DNA from: Dolomitihabitans soli
GTDB lineage: Bacteria; Actinomycetota; Actinomycetes; Streptosporangiales; Streptosporangiaceae
Length of the DNA stretch: 64,000 nucleotides
Assembly: GCF_022213955.1 (NCBI RefSeq)
Contig: NZ_JAKNTW010000001.1
Coordinates: 62,001 to 126,000, forward strand
Direction: 5' to 3'
Part shown: positions 1 to 7,717 of the stretch, piece by piece
Numbering within the stretch: position 1 is the stretch's first letter
How the letters are laid out: every line of letters starts with the position of its first letter
Position numbers and translations under genes: made by a program
The notes under the pieces: generated by a model
The model's input: only the letters and a program-made list of their open reading frames with translations
Told to the model about the DNA's origin: nothing
Databases searched by the model: none

Positions 1-283
1 TGAGAATCGTGCGCAGGGAGACGCCGTCCACCAGTTCCATCACCAGCGCCGCGCTCGTCGGCGTCTCGACGTACTCGTGCAGCCGCACCACGTGCGGGCT
101 CTCCAGCTCGACGAGGCGGCCCGCCTCCTCGCGGAAGCGGGCCAGGAAGCCCGGGTCGGCCCACAGCAGGGGCCGCAGAAACCTGATCGCCACATACGCG
201 CCGGTGGCGGCATAGGTGGCGAGGACAACCCGTCCGGCGCCCCCCGTGCCGAGCCGGCGTACTTCGTGGTATCCCGGAACCAT
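1..283 (-). CDS. Serine/threonine protein kinase, N-terminal part (cut by window edge)
   Basis: The first 94 residues of a Hanks-type kinase domain can be read on the minus strand. They begin with MVPGYHEVRRLG, a glycine loop (GTGGAGRV) and the beta-3 strand AYVAIRFLRP, and end in the hinge-like VMELVDGVSL. The start is the ATG at 283-281, with a G-rich Shine-Dalgarno-like run just before it; no other in-frame start is close. Odd point: the ATP-anchoring lysine of the usual VAIK motif is arginine here. The rest of the catalytic domain lies beyond position 1, so activity, membrane segments and sensor domains cannot be judged. Assignment to the kinase fold is secure; catalytic competence is not. 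Confidence 0.85.
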   Translation of the reverse strand, partial: MVPGYHEVRRLGTGGAGRVVLATYAATGAYVAIRFLRPLLWADPGFLARFREEAGRLVELESPHVVRLHEYVETPTSAALVMELVDGVSLRTIL

Positions 284-447
284 CCGCCCCCCATGGAGTG
301 CCTGTGATCTCTCGACGGTCTCACCCGGGTCGTCGGTTGTCACGATTCCCACTTTTTCGCTATTTGCAGGGCTCTGGGCACTGGACTGTGGCCTCACGGT
401 GATGTCGTGACGCGTGGGGTTCGGGGTGCCGTGTTACGCTCCTGCCG

Positions 448-461
448 AGCAAGCGCTCGGG
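448..461. promoter_or_regulatory. Candidate TetR (KstR2-like) operator, copy 1 (weak)
   Basis: AGCAAGCGCTCGGG resembles the palindrome seen at eight other places in this window (core CAAGCGCTTG), with two departures in the right half. It lies about 95 bases upstream of the SDR start at 555, in the divergent gap between the kinase and the SDR. This is the weakest member of the set. Confidence 0.4.
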
Positions 462-554
462 CAAGATGGGTCGCCTGCCGGCCGTACGGCGGTGCCGGTC
501 AGGGAGACGCGGCGGGGCGACCTGGCCAGGTTTCCGGAGCTCCGGGAGGCGTGC

Positions 555-1295
555 ATGATCGACGGCTGCGGGCTGGCCGGCCGTACGGCGATGGTGACGG
601 GCGGGGCGGGGGCCATCGGCGCGGCCGTCTGCGCCGACCTGGCCGCGCTCGGCGCGCGGGTGATCGTGGCCGACGTGGACGAGGCCGGCGCCGCCGAGGT
701 GGCGGACGGCCTGCCGGGGGCCGTACCCGAGCGGGTGGACCTCGCCGAGCCCGCCTCGATCGCCGAGCTGTGCGCGCGGGCGGGGCGGATGGACATCGTG
801 GTGCACAACGCGGGGATCTCGATCGTCGAACCGTTCACCGGCAGCGACCCGGACGACTGGGACCTGATGTGGCGGGTCAACCTCCGCGCCCCCATGCTGC
901 TCACCAAGCTGCTGCTGCCGGGCATGCTGGCCGGCGAATGGGGGCGGCTGGTCTTCGTCTCCTCAGACGGCGCGCGGGCCGGATCGGGCGGGGAAGGGGC
1001 GTACGCGGCGACCAAGGCGGGCCTGTTCGGGCTGGCCAAGACGCTCGCCAGGGAGGCGGCCCCGGCCGGGGTGACCAGCAACGTGGTCTGCCCGGGGCCC
1101 ACCGACACCCCGATGCTCCGCCGGATCGACGCGGAACGGCCCGGCCTCGTCGCCAAGATCGCCCGAACCATCCCGCTGAGAAGGCTGGGCGCCCCCCGCG
1201 ACGTGGCGGGTCTCATCGCCTACCTGTGCACCGAGCGGGCCGCCTACATCACCGGCCAGACGCTGTCGGTCAGCGGCGGGATCACGATGCACTGA
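555..1295 (+). CDS. SDR-family NAD(P)-dependent oxidoreductase
   Basis: A 246-residue classical short-chain dehydrogenase/reductase, the normal family length. The Rossmann glycine motif TGGAGAIG is near residue 15, NAG is in VVHNAGIS, and the active-site serine (SSDGARAG) is followed by the Y-A-A-T-K tetrad pair. The C-terminal ITGQTLSVSGG segment is typical. The ATG at 555 was chosen because GGGAGG sits 6 bases before it; longer in-frame starts upstream lack a ribosome site and would add non-family sequence. The substrate is unknown. A weak copy of the TetR-type palindrome lies upstream, so it may belong to the acyl-CoA catabolic regulon proposed for this window. It converges on the serine hydrolase 17 bases downstream. 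Confidence 0.9.
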   Translation: MIDGCGLAGRTAMVTGGAGAIGAAVCADLAALGARVIVADVDEAGAAEVADGLPGAVPERVDLAEPASIAELCARAGRMDIVVHNAGISIVEPFTGSDPDDWDLMWRVNLRAPMLLTKLLLPGMLAGEWGRLVFVSSDGARAGSGGEGAYAATKAGLFGLAKTLAREAAPAGVTSNVVCPGPTDTPMLRRIDAERPGLVAKIARTIPLRRLGAPRDVAGLIAYLCTERAAYITGQTLSVSGGITMH

Positions 1296-1312
1296 TGGGA
1301 CCACGGCCGGGA

Positions 1313-2500
1313 TCACAGCGAGTCGTAGACGGCCTCGGCCAGGTGGTAGGCGCGCAGGCTGCCGGTCAGCGCGCGGGCCATCTTGTTCATCACATAGGCC
1401 ATGCCGAGCCCGTGCTCGGGGTCGCCCAGGCCGAGCGAACCGCCCATCCCGGTGTGCCCGAAGGCGGTCTTCGCGCTCTTCGCCGGGGCGAAGAAGGTCA
1501 TCGCGGGGCGCATGTAGCCCAGGCCGAACGAGCTGTCGATGATCAGCACGCGGTCGGATCCCGCCACCCTGGGCCGCAGTGCGTCGCGCAGGGTCGTCTC
1601 CTTGAGGATCCGCCCGGCGATCAGCTCGCGGTAGAAGGCCGCCAGGCCGCGCGCCGTGGTCACCATGCCGAGCGCCGGCCAGCCCGCGCGCAGGATCACC
1701 GGGTGGTTCGCGCTGCCCTTGAGCAGGTGCATCGGCGGGTTGGTCAAGGCCCTGTTCATCAGGCTGTCCTTGTCGGCGGTGGCCCTGGCCAGCTCGTGGG
1801 CGGTGTCGCCGGGCTTCCCGGGCAGCTCCGTGACCCCGGTGGCCCCGGTGCCGGCCGTACGCTCGCCGGCGGACAGCCGGGCGGTGCGCTCCACCACGTC
1901 GCCGGGGGCGCCGACCCACAGTTCCAGGCCGCAGGGCCCGGCGATGTCGGTCGCCACGATCTCGCCCACGGACTTGCCGGAGACCCTGCGGACCACCTCG
2001 CCGACCAGGAAGCCGTAGGTCAGCGCGTGGTAGCCGTGCGCGGTGCCCGGCTCCCAGACGGGGGCCTGCCCGGCCAGGCGGTCGGCGATCGCCGGCTGGT
2101 CCTCGAACTCCGTCACCGGCACCTGCTCCTCGATGACCGGCAGCCCGGCCTGGTGGGTCAGCAGGTGTTCGACGGTGATCCGCGACTTGCCGGCGGCGGC
2201 GAACTCCGGCCAGTAGTCGGCGACCGGGGCCGTGATGTCGAGATGGCCGCGCTCGGCGAGCGAAAGCAGGACGGTCGCCGTGACGGCCTTGGTGCACGAG
2301 TAGGCCAGCACGGGCGTGTGCCGCTCCCACGGCCGGCCGGTGTGCCGGTCGGCCACGCCGCCCCACAGGTCCACGACGGTCTCGCCGTCGTGCACGACGG
2401 CGAACGCCGCCCCCAGCTCCTCGCCCTGGGCGAAGTGCCGTTCGAACACCTCGCGCACGGGTGCGAACCGCGGATCGCAGTGGCCGTGGACAACCGTCAT
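1313..2500 (-). CDS. Serine hydrolase, beta-lactamase/esterase (EstB-like) family
   Basis: A 395-residue protein of the class C beta-lactamase/penicillin-binding-like esterase family. The nucleophile motif S-C-T-K is at residues 68-71 (VLAYSCTKAV), and the tyrosine of the second motif probably lies in ALTYGFLVGEVV. The C-terminal FGHTGMGGSLG block, typical of family VIII carboxylesterases, is present. No signal peptide is visible, so it is probably cytoplasmic. The ATG at 2500 has GGAGG six bases upstream. It is divergently transcribed from the cyclase-family gene across only 31 bases, which suggests shared control. Likely role: hydrolysis of a small ester or lactone. The exact substrate cannot be read from sequence. 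Confidence 0.88.
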   Translation of the reverse strand: MTVVHGHCDPRFAPVREVFERHFAQGEELGAAFAVVHDGETVVDLWGGVADRHTGRPWERHTPVLAYSCTKAVTATVLLSLAERGHLDITAPVADYWPEFAAAGKSRITVEHLLTHQAGLPVIEEQVPVTEFEDQPAIADRLAGQAPVWEPGTAHGYHALTYGFLVGEVVRRVSGKSVGEIVATDIAGPCGLELWVGAPGDVVERTARLSAGERTAGTGATGVTELPGKPGDTAHELARATADKDSLMNRALTNPPMHLLKGSANHPVILRAGWPALGMVTTARGLAAFYRELIAGRILKETTLRDALRPRVAGSDRVLIIDSSFGLGYMRPAMTFFAPAKSAKTAFGHTGMGGSLGLGDPEHGLGMAYVMNKMARALTGSLRAYHLAEAVYDSL

Positions 2501-2512
2501 GCCAGACCTCCG

Positions 2513-2531
2513 ACTAGAAGGAAGCTCTAGT
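2513..2531. promoter_or_regulatory. Inverted repeat in divergent promoter
   Basis: ACTAGA (2513-2518) and TCTAGT (2526-2531) form a perfect 6-bp inverted repeat with a 7-base spacer. It lies in the 31-base gap between the two divergent hydrolase genes, next to or over both ribosome sites. A bound repressor would block both genes. The regulator is not identified. Confidence 0.4.
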
Positions 2532-3443
2532 TTGCCACCCGAGCCTAACAACTGGGGCCGCTTCGGCCCAGACGATCAGCGGGGGACGCTGAACCTCCTC
2601 ACCCCGCCCGTGGTGCTCGCCGCCCTGGCCGCCGCGACCACCGGCCAGGTGATCAGCCTGGCGATGCCGATCCGCGGCGCCACCTCCTCACCGGCCCCCA
2701 CCACCGTTCCGCATCTGCGCGGCAGGCCGCTGCCCCAGCACTTCATGTCCGTGGACGGCGGCGACTACGCGGCCGGCGCCCGCGCGATCGGCGCGGGCCT
2801 GCGCCTGGCCGACGACGCCCTGGTGGTCACCCCGCACGGCACCACCACCCACATGGACGCCCTCTGCCACATGTGGGCGGGCGAACAGCTCTACAACGGC
2901 CACCCCGCCGCTCGCGTCCGCTCCTACGGCGCCACCCGCTGCGGCATCGAGGTGGCGGGCGGCGTCGTGGCCCGCGGCGTCCTGTTCGACGTCCCCCGCC
3001 ACCTCGGCCTGGACCACCTGCCCGCCGGCTTCAGGATCACGGCAGCGCTGCTGGAGGAGATCCACCCCGAGGTACGGCCCGGCGACGTGGCCGTGGTCCG
3101 CACCGGCTGGCCGCTGGTGTGGAACCGGTCGCGGGAGGAGTACTGGTCGGGGCAGCCGGGTCTGTCGGCGGCGGCGGGCCGCTGGCTGGCCGCCCGCGAC
3201 GTGGCCATGGTGGCCTGCGACAACGCGGCCATCGGCGGCCTCAACGCCGACCAGCTCGCCGACGAGGCCCTCGACGACGACCTGCACCTCATCCTGCTGT
3301 GGCGGCACGGCATCCACCTCGCGGAGATGCTCTGGCTGGAGGACCTCGCGGCCACCGCCCGCACCGACTTCCTCTTCACCGCCGCCCCCCTCGCGATCGA
3401 GGGCGGCACCGGCAGCCCGATCAACCCGCTGGCGATCCTCTGA
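2532..3443 (+). CDS. Cyclase-family (kynurenine formamidase-like) metal-dependent hydrolase
   Basis: A 303-residue protein of the cyclase family (PF04199; KynB/isatin-hydrolase type). The metal-binding signature HGTTTHMDALCH is at residues 102-113. The N-terminal NNWGRFGPDDQRGTLN block is typical of the longer bacterial branch. The chosen start is TTG at 2532, preceded by AAGGAAG about 8 bases upstream; no ATG fits the family N-terminus. Members hydrolyse cyclic or open amides and lactones, often in degradation of aromatic or alicyclic compounds. The divergent partner is a serine esterase, so the pair may open and deacylate one substrate, which is inference. It converges on the ligase-like gene at 3464. 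Confidence 0.85.
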   Translation: MPPEPNNWGRFGPDDQRGTLNLLTPPVVLAALAAATTGQVISLAMPIRGATSSPAPTTVPHLRGRPLPQHFMSVDGGDYAAGARAIGAGLRLADDALVVTPHGTTTHMDALCHMWAGEQLYNGHPAARVRSYGATRCGIEVAGGVVARGVLFDVPRHLGLDHLPAGFRITAALLEEIHPEVRPGDVAVVRTGWPLVWNRSREEYWSGQPGLSAAAGRWLAARDVAMVACDNAAIGGLNADQLADEALDDDLHLILLWRHGIHLAEMLWLEDLAATARTDFLFTAAPLAIEGGTGSPINPLAIL

Positions 3444-3463
3444 CCGGGGCGCACCGGGCCGTC

Positions 3464-4960
3464 TCAGGTGGCTCCTGGGTAGCCGCCGCCACCGTGCGCG
3501 GCGTCGAGGAGGTCGTAGTCGGGGAGGTGCCCCTGCTTCGGGATGGAGTCGGTGAAGACGACCTGCCGGGGCTTCTTGTAGGAGGCGACCTGGCCCAGCA
3601 CGTGCGCGATGAGCTCGTCGGCGGTCGCGTCGCCGGAGCGGACCACGACGGCCTTGACGGACTGGTGCCAGCGCTCGTCCGGGACGCCGATCACGGCTGC
3701 GTCCTGGACCGCGGGGTGGGACTTCAGGGCGCGTTCGACCTCGGCAGGGTAGATGTTCTCGTTGCCGGATTTGATCATGCGGAGCAGGGGGCCGATGAAG
3801 GTGATGGTGCCGTCGGGTTCGCGGCGGCCGAGGTCGCCGGTGTGATGCCAGCCAAAGGCTGATTTAGCGGCGTTTAGCGCTGGTCTGTTGAAATATCCGG
3901 AAAAAAGGGATTTTCCGCGTGCGCAGATCTCGCCCACCTCCCCCTGCGCGACCTCCGACCCGTCGGCCGCCAGCAGACGTACCTGGACCAGCGGTGACGG
4001 ACGGCCCGCGAACCCGATGGCTCCGGGCGCCAGGCCGAGGAAGGTGAGCATCCCGCCCACCTCCGTCTGGCCGTACCCGCCCATCTTCGACCGGCACCAC
4101 GGCGAGTCGTCCACGGTGATCATCGCGTCCCACTCGGGCGAATGGGCGACGAAGCGCAGCGAGGACAGGTCGTACGCGCCGTCCGCGTTGGCGGCGGTCA
4201 CCGCGTCGATCATCGGGCCGAACAGGAACGCCTGGGTGACCCGCTCGGCCTCGACCAGGCGGCACACCTCGGTCGCGTCGAAGGCGGGCGTGATCACGTT
4301 GGTGCCGCCGATCTGGAAGGTCGCCAGGCAGAACATCATCGTGCCCACGTGATACAGCGGGCCGTTGCTCAGGAAGATGAAATCCGGCTCCATCTGCCTG
4401 ACCACCAGCAACGACGCGCCGTGCGCGAGCAGCGCCGCGCTGCTGAGCAGGGCCGCGCGGGGACGGCCGTCGAACGCGGCGGTGTAGAGCGCGAGCACCG
4501 GCGCGGAGTCGTCCACCTCGGCGGGATCCGGCTGGACTCCGCCAGGCGGCCCGCCGCCCGCCAGGAGGTCCTCATACGCGGTCCCGGCCGGCACCCAGCC
4601 CGGACCCGCCAGCGTCTCCGCCGCCGCCGACTTCTCCCAGACGACCACCTTGGGCGCGAGGTCGTCGACGACGAAGGCCAGCTCACCGGCCGACTGCCGC
4701 CAGTTCGCCGGGCAGAAGACCGCGCCGAGCCGGGAGCAGGCGAACAGCAGCTCCAGTACGGCATGCGAGTTCCGGCCGAGCCACAGCACCCGTTCGCCCG
4801 CCGTGACCCCCCGGCGGGCCAGCGCCCCGGCGAGCCGGGTGACCCGGGCGTCGAGTTCGGGGTAGCCGAGCCGTACGTCGCCGTCGACGACCGCCGTGCC
4901 CCCCGGACGGCTGCGGGCGTGTTCGGCCAGCAGGTCGGACAGCGTGAGGGAGTGGATCAT
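3464..4960 (-). CDS. Acyl-CoA synthetase-like AMP-binding protein with degenerate motifs
   Basis: A 498-residue ANL-superfamily protein. Recognisable motifs are GYGQTEVGG (A5), HTGDLGRREPDG (A7) and a C-terminal small domain with ENIYPAEVE. Two catalytic motifs are abnormal. The P-loop is YTAAFDGRPRAA instead of a T-S-G-[ST]-T-G-x-P-K type, and the A10 region reads SIPKQGHLPDYD, with histidine where the adenylation lysine is expected. It may be a diverged ligase subfamily or a non-adenylating homologue. The ATG at 4960 has GGGAG upstream. It is 17 bases downstream of the luciferase-like gene, so the two form an operon behind a TetR-type operator. Bases 3851-3920 are unusually AT-rich for this genome. 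Confidence 0.85.
   Translation of the reverse strand: MIHSLTLSDLLAEHARSRPGGTAVVDGDVRLGYPELDARVTRLAGALARRGVTAGERVLWLGRNSHAVLELLFACSRLGAVFCPANWRQSAGELAFVVDDLAPKVVVWEKSAAAETLAGPGWVPAGTAYEDLLAGGGPPGGVQPDPAEVDDSAPVLALYTAAFDGRPRAALLSSAALLAHGASLLVVRQMEPDFIFLSNGPLYHVGTMMFCLATFQIGGTNVITPAFDATEVCRLVEAERVTQAFLFGPMIDAVTAANADGAYDLSSLRFVAHSPEWDAMITVDDSPWCRSKMGGYGQTEVGGMLTFLGLAPGAIGFAGRPSPLVQVRLLAADGSEVAQGEVGEICARGKSLFSGYFNRPALNAAKSAFGWHHTGDLGRREPDGTITFIGPLLRMIKSGNENIYPAEVERALKSHPAVQDAAVIGVPDERWHQSVKAVVVRSGDATADELIAHVLGQVASYKKPRQVVFTDSIPKQGHLPDYDLLDAAHGGGGYPGAT
3851..3920. other. Low-GC, rare-codon patch inside the ligase-like gene
   Basis: By my count 34 of 70 bases are G or C, about 49% against roughly 70% around it. 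The reading frame is intact, but the codons are ones avoided elsewhere in the window (AAA, CTT, TTT, TAT, AGA, CTA, TCA). The patch encodes the conserved SGYFNRP region just before the TGD motif. Confidence 0.6.
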
Positions 4961-4977
4961 GGAGGCTCCCGGGGGGA

Positions 4978-6036
4978 TCAGCGGAAGGCGGGCATGACCT
5001 CGGCCGCGAAGAAGCGCATGACCTGCTTCATCTCGTCGAGGGGGAGCGGGCGGGTGCTGCCGAAGTCGCACAGCAGGTTGCCGAATCCGGCCTCCGCCAG
5101 CACGGTGATCTGCTCGATGACGCGTGCGGGGTCCCCGATGACCTCAAGCTGCTCCCAGCGGAAGTCGTTGCTCACCGTGCCGCCCTTGAGATAGCGGTCC
5201 TGGTAGTACTCGAAGCCCTGGGCCACGTCGCCGGTGCGCGGGTCGATGGGCGCGCTCCGCTCGTTGAAGATCCGGGCCCGGTCGAACATCGCCTCGAACC
5301 TCGCCTGGTCCTCGCGGGCCTGCTCGGCCGTCGGGGCGACGTAGACGCTGCGGGCCACCACGAGTTCGGCGTCGTCCGGGGTGTGACCGGCGGCGGCGGC
5401 GGTCTCCCGCCAGGTCGCCGCGGCCTTCACCACCTTGCGGAAGGTCGCGGCGGGGTCGGCGAGGATGGGCAGGCCGCGCTCGCCGTACAGAGTGACGGTC
5501 TCGGGGGAGACGGCGGCCACGTGGATGGGCGGGTGCGGGTCCTGGAGGGGGCGGGGGACCAGCGACACCTCGGCGCCGGTCCGGTAGAACTTGCCCTCGT
5601 GCCGGTAGACGTCGCTGGTCCACAGGCCGAGGATCATCTCCAGCGCCTCGTTGAACCGGTCGCGCGCCTCGGCGAGGTCGATGCCGAAGCCCTCGAACTC
5701 GGCGCTCTGGTAGCCGCGTCCGATGCCGAGGTCGAGCCGGCCGCCGGAGAGCAGGTCGACCTGGGCGGCCTCCTCGGCGACGTGCACGGGGTTGTGCAGG
5801 GGGAGCACCACGATGCCGGTGCCGAGCCGCAGCCGGGAGGTGCGGGCGGCGAGGTGGGCGAGCACCGTGAAGAGGTTCGGTGCGACGCCGTAGTCACGGA
5901 AGTGGTGCTCGGCCAGCCGTACGCCGTCGAAGCCCAGTTCCTCGGCGAGTTCGGCGAGCTCCAGATGGTAGTCGTAGACCTCCTTGAAGCTCTGGCCGTC
6001 GAACCGGTGGAAGAGGTGGAAGGTCGAGAACTTCAT
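4978..6036 (-). CDS. LLM-class (luciferase-like) flavin-dependent oxidoreductase
   Basis: A 352-residue bacterial luciferase-like monooxygenase or F420-type oxidoreductase (PF00296). It has the N-terminal FSTFHLFHRF strand, VRLAEHHF, the LGTGIVVLPLHNPVHVAEE core and the GRLDLGIGRGY motif, all typical of the alkanal-monooxygenase-like group. The ATG at 6036 follows GGAGGAG. Family members oxidise organic substrates with reduced FMN or F420; the cofactor cannot be decided here. It is the first gene of a two-gene unit with the downstream ligase-like gene. A copy of the TetR-type palindrome (6052-6068) ends 16 bases before the start codon, so repression by the KstR2-like regulator is likely. Confidence 0.9.
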   Translation of the reverse strand: MKFSTFHLFHRFDGQSFKEVYDYHLELAELAEELGFDGVRLAEHHFRDYGVAPNLFTVLAHLAARTSRLRLGTGIVVLPLHNPVHVAEEAAQVDLLSGGRLDLGIGRGYQSAEFEGFGIDLAEARDRFNEALEMILGLWTSDVYRHEGKFYRTGAEVSLVPRPLQDPHPPIHVAAVSPETVTLYGERGLPILADPAATFRKVVKAAATWRETAAAAGHTPDDAELVVARSVYVAPTAEQAREDQARFEAMFDRARIFNERSAPIDPRTGDVAQGFEYYQDRYLKGGTVSNDFRWEQLEVIGDPARVIEQITVLAEAGFGNLLCDFGSTRPLPLDEMKQVMRFFAAEVMPAFR

Positions 6037-6051
6037 CGGCAGCTCCTCCGG

Positions 6052-6068
6052 AACAAGCGCTCGCTTGG
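6052..6068. promoter_or_regulatory. Candidate TetR (KstR2-like) operator, copy 2
   Basis: AACAAGCGCTCGCTTGG. It can be read as ACAAGC-gctc-GCTTGG, an inverted repeat, and is almost identical to the copy at 46606 in front of the other luciferase-like gene. It lies 16 bases upstream of the ATG at 6036. Confidence 0.65.
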
Positions 6069-6139
6069 GAGCGTATCACGGCCGACGAAAACCGCCGCCC
6101 GCGCCGGTGGGCGCGAGCGGCGGAAGAGGGTGCCGTCGT

Positions 6140-6343
6140 TCAGCGGTTCAGGTCGAACTCTCCGTCCTTGACGCCGCGGACGAAGGCGCTCCACTCGGGC
6201 CCGGTGAAGGCCAGAACGGGCCCGCTGGGATCCTTGGAGTCACGGACGCCGATGGCGGTTCCGGCCTGAGCGACTTCGACGCAGTTGCCGCCGTTGCCGC
6301 TGTGCGTGCTCTTGTACCAGTCCGACGAGCTGAAATCTGTCAT
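6140..6343 (-). CDS. DUF397 domain protein
   Basis: A 67-residue protein made of one DUF397 domain, with the hallmark WYKSTHSGNGGNCVEVA at the N-terminus and GVRDSKDPSGPVL in the middle, close to standard length. DUF397 proteins are small actinomycete partners encoded beside XRE/DUF5753 regulators (the WhiJ/AbaA-type loci of Streptomyces). They are thought to modulate the HTH partner during development or antibiotic production. The ATG at 6343 lies one base after the stop codon of the upstream HTH gene, so translation is probably coupled. It is part of the 6140-7717 triad. Confidence 0.93.
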   Translation of the reverse strand: MTDFSSSDWYKSTHSGNGGNCVEVAQAGTAIGVRDSKDPSGPVLAFTGPEWSAFVRGVKDGEFDLNR

Positions 6344-6344
6344 C

Positions 6345-7202
6345 TCAACGCTCTTTCAACGTAATTCTCTCGGCCACGTCGCGAATCAGGGCCGCCGAGT
6401 CGCCCGTGTTGAACGCGGCCGCGCGCAGATGGTCGAAGACCCGTTCCGCGGTGGTCGCGTCCTCGGACTCCTCGAGATACACGCACCCCATGAGGTGCTC
6501 GAGGTAGAGCACATCCGGGTAGCCGTCGAACGTCAGCAGCACGAACGGGCCGTCGATCGCCGCGTGAACTCCCGCACTGTACGGCAGGACCTGTAGCGAC
6601 ACGTTGGCCCGCTCGCCCAGCTCCAGCAGATGCCTGAGCTGCTCGCGCATCGTCTCGGGACCGCCCACCATGCGGTGGAGCGCGGCCTCCTCGACGATCT
6701 GCCAGACGTTGAGCGGATTCTCCGCCATGGTGACCCTCTTCTGCCGGGCGAGCCGCACGTTCACGGCGCGTTCGGTCTCGTCCGAGCTACGCAGGCGAGA
6801 CCCCAGTAACACGGCGCGGGCATACGCGCCGGTCTGGAGGAGCCCGGGGATCACCTGTGATTCGTAGCTGCGGTAGGTCACGGCCTCGGCCTCGAAGCTG
6901 AGGAACTGGCTGAAGCCCTCCTTGAGCACGTCACGATAGGGATGCCACCACCCCTGACGCCGTGCCTCGCGGGCGAGCCGGATCAGCTCCTCGCGCTCCG
7001 CGCCGTCGACCGAATAGGCCTCGCACAGCTCCATCACCTCACCTGAGGTGATGCGCATGCGCGCGGTCTCCATGCGGCTGATTTTGGACTGGTCCCAGCC
7101 GAGCAGTCGTGCGGACTGCTCGCCACTGAGGCCCTTCCCCTCCCGGATGCGGCGGAGCTCATGCGCGAGACGCCTACCACGCACCGTGGGAACGTAAGGC
7201 AT
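6345..7202 (-). CDS. XRE-family HTH regulator with DUF5753 domain (WhiJ-like)
   Basis: A 285-residue DNA-binding regulator. The N-terminal helix-turn-helix (residues about 10-65) contains ELRRIREGKGLSGEQSARLL and WDQSKISRMETARMR. The rest is a DUF5753 sensor-like domain with IPGLLQTGAYARAVL and VLYLEHLMG. This two-domain plan is the standard WhiJ-type protein of actinomycetes. The ATG at 7202 has GGAGAAG upstream. It is co-transcribed with the DUF397 gene and divergent from the small ATPase gene at 7319. Such triads usually set developmental timing; the target genes are unknown here. Confidence 0.93.
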   Translation of the reverse strand: MPYVPTVRGRRLAHELRRIREGKGLSGEQSARLLGWDQSKISRMETARMRITSGEVMELCEAYSVDGAEREELIRLAREARRQGWWHPYRDVLKEGFSQFLSFEAEAVTYRSYESQVIPGLLQTGAYARAVLLGSRLRSSDETERAVNVRLARQKRVTMAENPLNVWQIVEEAALHRMVGGPETMREQLRHLLELGERANVSLQVLPYSAGVHAAIDGPFVLLTFDGYPDVLYLEHLMGCVYLEESEDATTAERVFDHLRAAAFNTGDSAALIRDVAERITLKER

Positions 7203-7318
7203 TGCTTCTCCGCATTATGGTCCGATTCCCTTGCGGCGCCCCTGATGGCGCGACAAGGTGTAACCATACGGCTACGGAGCCGATGCGGGGGCGGTTTCGG
7301 CGAGCTCTAGGGGGAGCC

Positions 7319-7717
7319 ATGAGGACGGCCAGGTTGCTGGGATCGTTAGCCATCCCTGGCACGGCTGCCGCGGCGGCGGAGGCGCGCCACTACCTGCGGG
7401 CGGTGCTCGACCCGGGACGGCACGCGATCGACGAGGTCACCCTCCTGGCCAGCGAACTCGTCACCAACGCGGTCGTGCACACGGCCTCGGGCAGGGGCGG
7501 CACGATCAAGGTGAGCGTCATGGAGTGCCCCGGCGGCATCCTGGTCGAGGTCGCCGACGAGGGCGGGCACACCGCCCCGGTCCTGCGTCAGGCGGACGAC
7601 TTCGACCTGAACGGCCGCGGCCTCTTCCTCGTCGACACCCTGGCGGCCGACTGGGGCCACCAGGAGGAGGGATGCGGCCGTACGACCTGGTTCCTGGTGG
7701 CGTGCGGCCACACTTAG
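7319..7717 (+). CDS. ATP-binding anti-sigma-factor-like protein (RsbW/SpoIIAB family)
   Basis: A 132-residue single HATPase domain. The N-box is SELVTNAVVHTAS, the G1-like box is VEVADEGG, and the G2 box is NGRGLFLVDTLAADWG. Size and motif order match the stand-alone GHKL anti-sigma/serine kinases common in actinomycetes. The ATG at 7319 was chosen for the GGGGGAG ribosome site; upstream in-frame starts would add sequence without family similarity. It is divergent from the XRE regulator, completing the usual three-protein cassette. Its stop codon overlaps that of the convergent MerR gene by three bases. Confidence 0.88.
   Translation: MRTARLLGSLAIPGTAAAAAEARHYLRAVLDPGRHAIDEVTLLASELVTNAVVHTASGRGGTIKVSVMECPGGILVEVADEGGHTAPVLRQADDFDLNGRGLFLVDTLAADWGHQEEGCGRTTWFLVACGHT

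Noticed and set aside
407-2530. Long plus-strand frame of about 700 codons across the SDR and serine hydrolase
   Set aside because: It is arginine/glycine-rich antisense shadow of two well-supported genes, with no family similarity.
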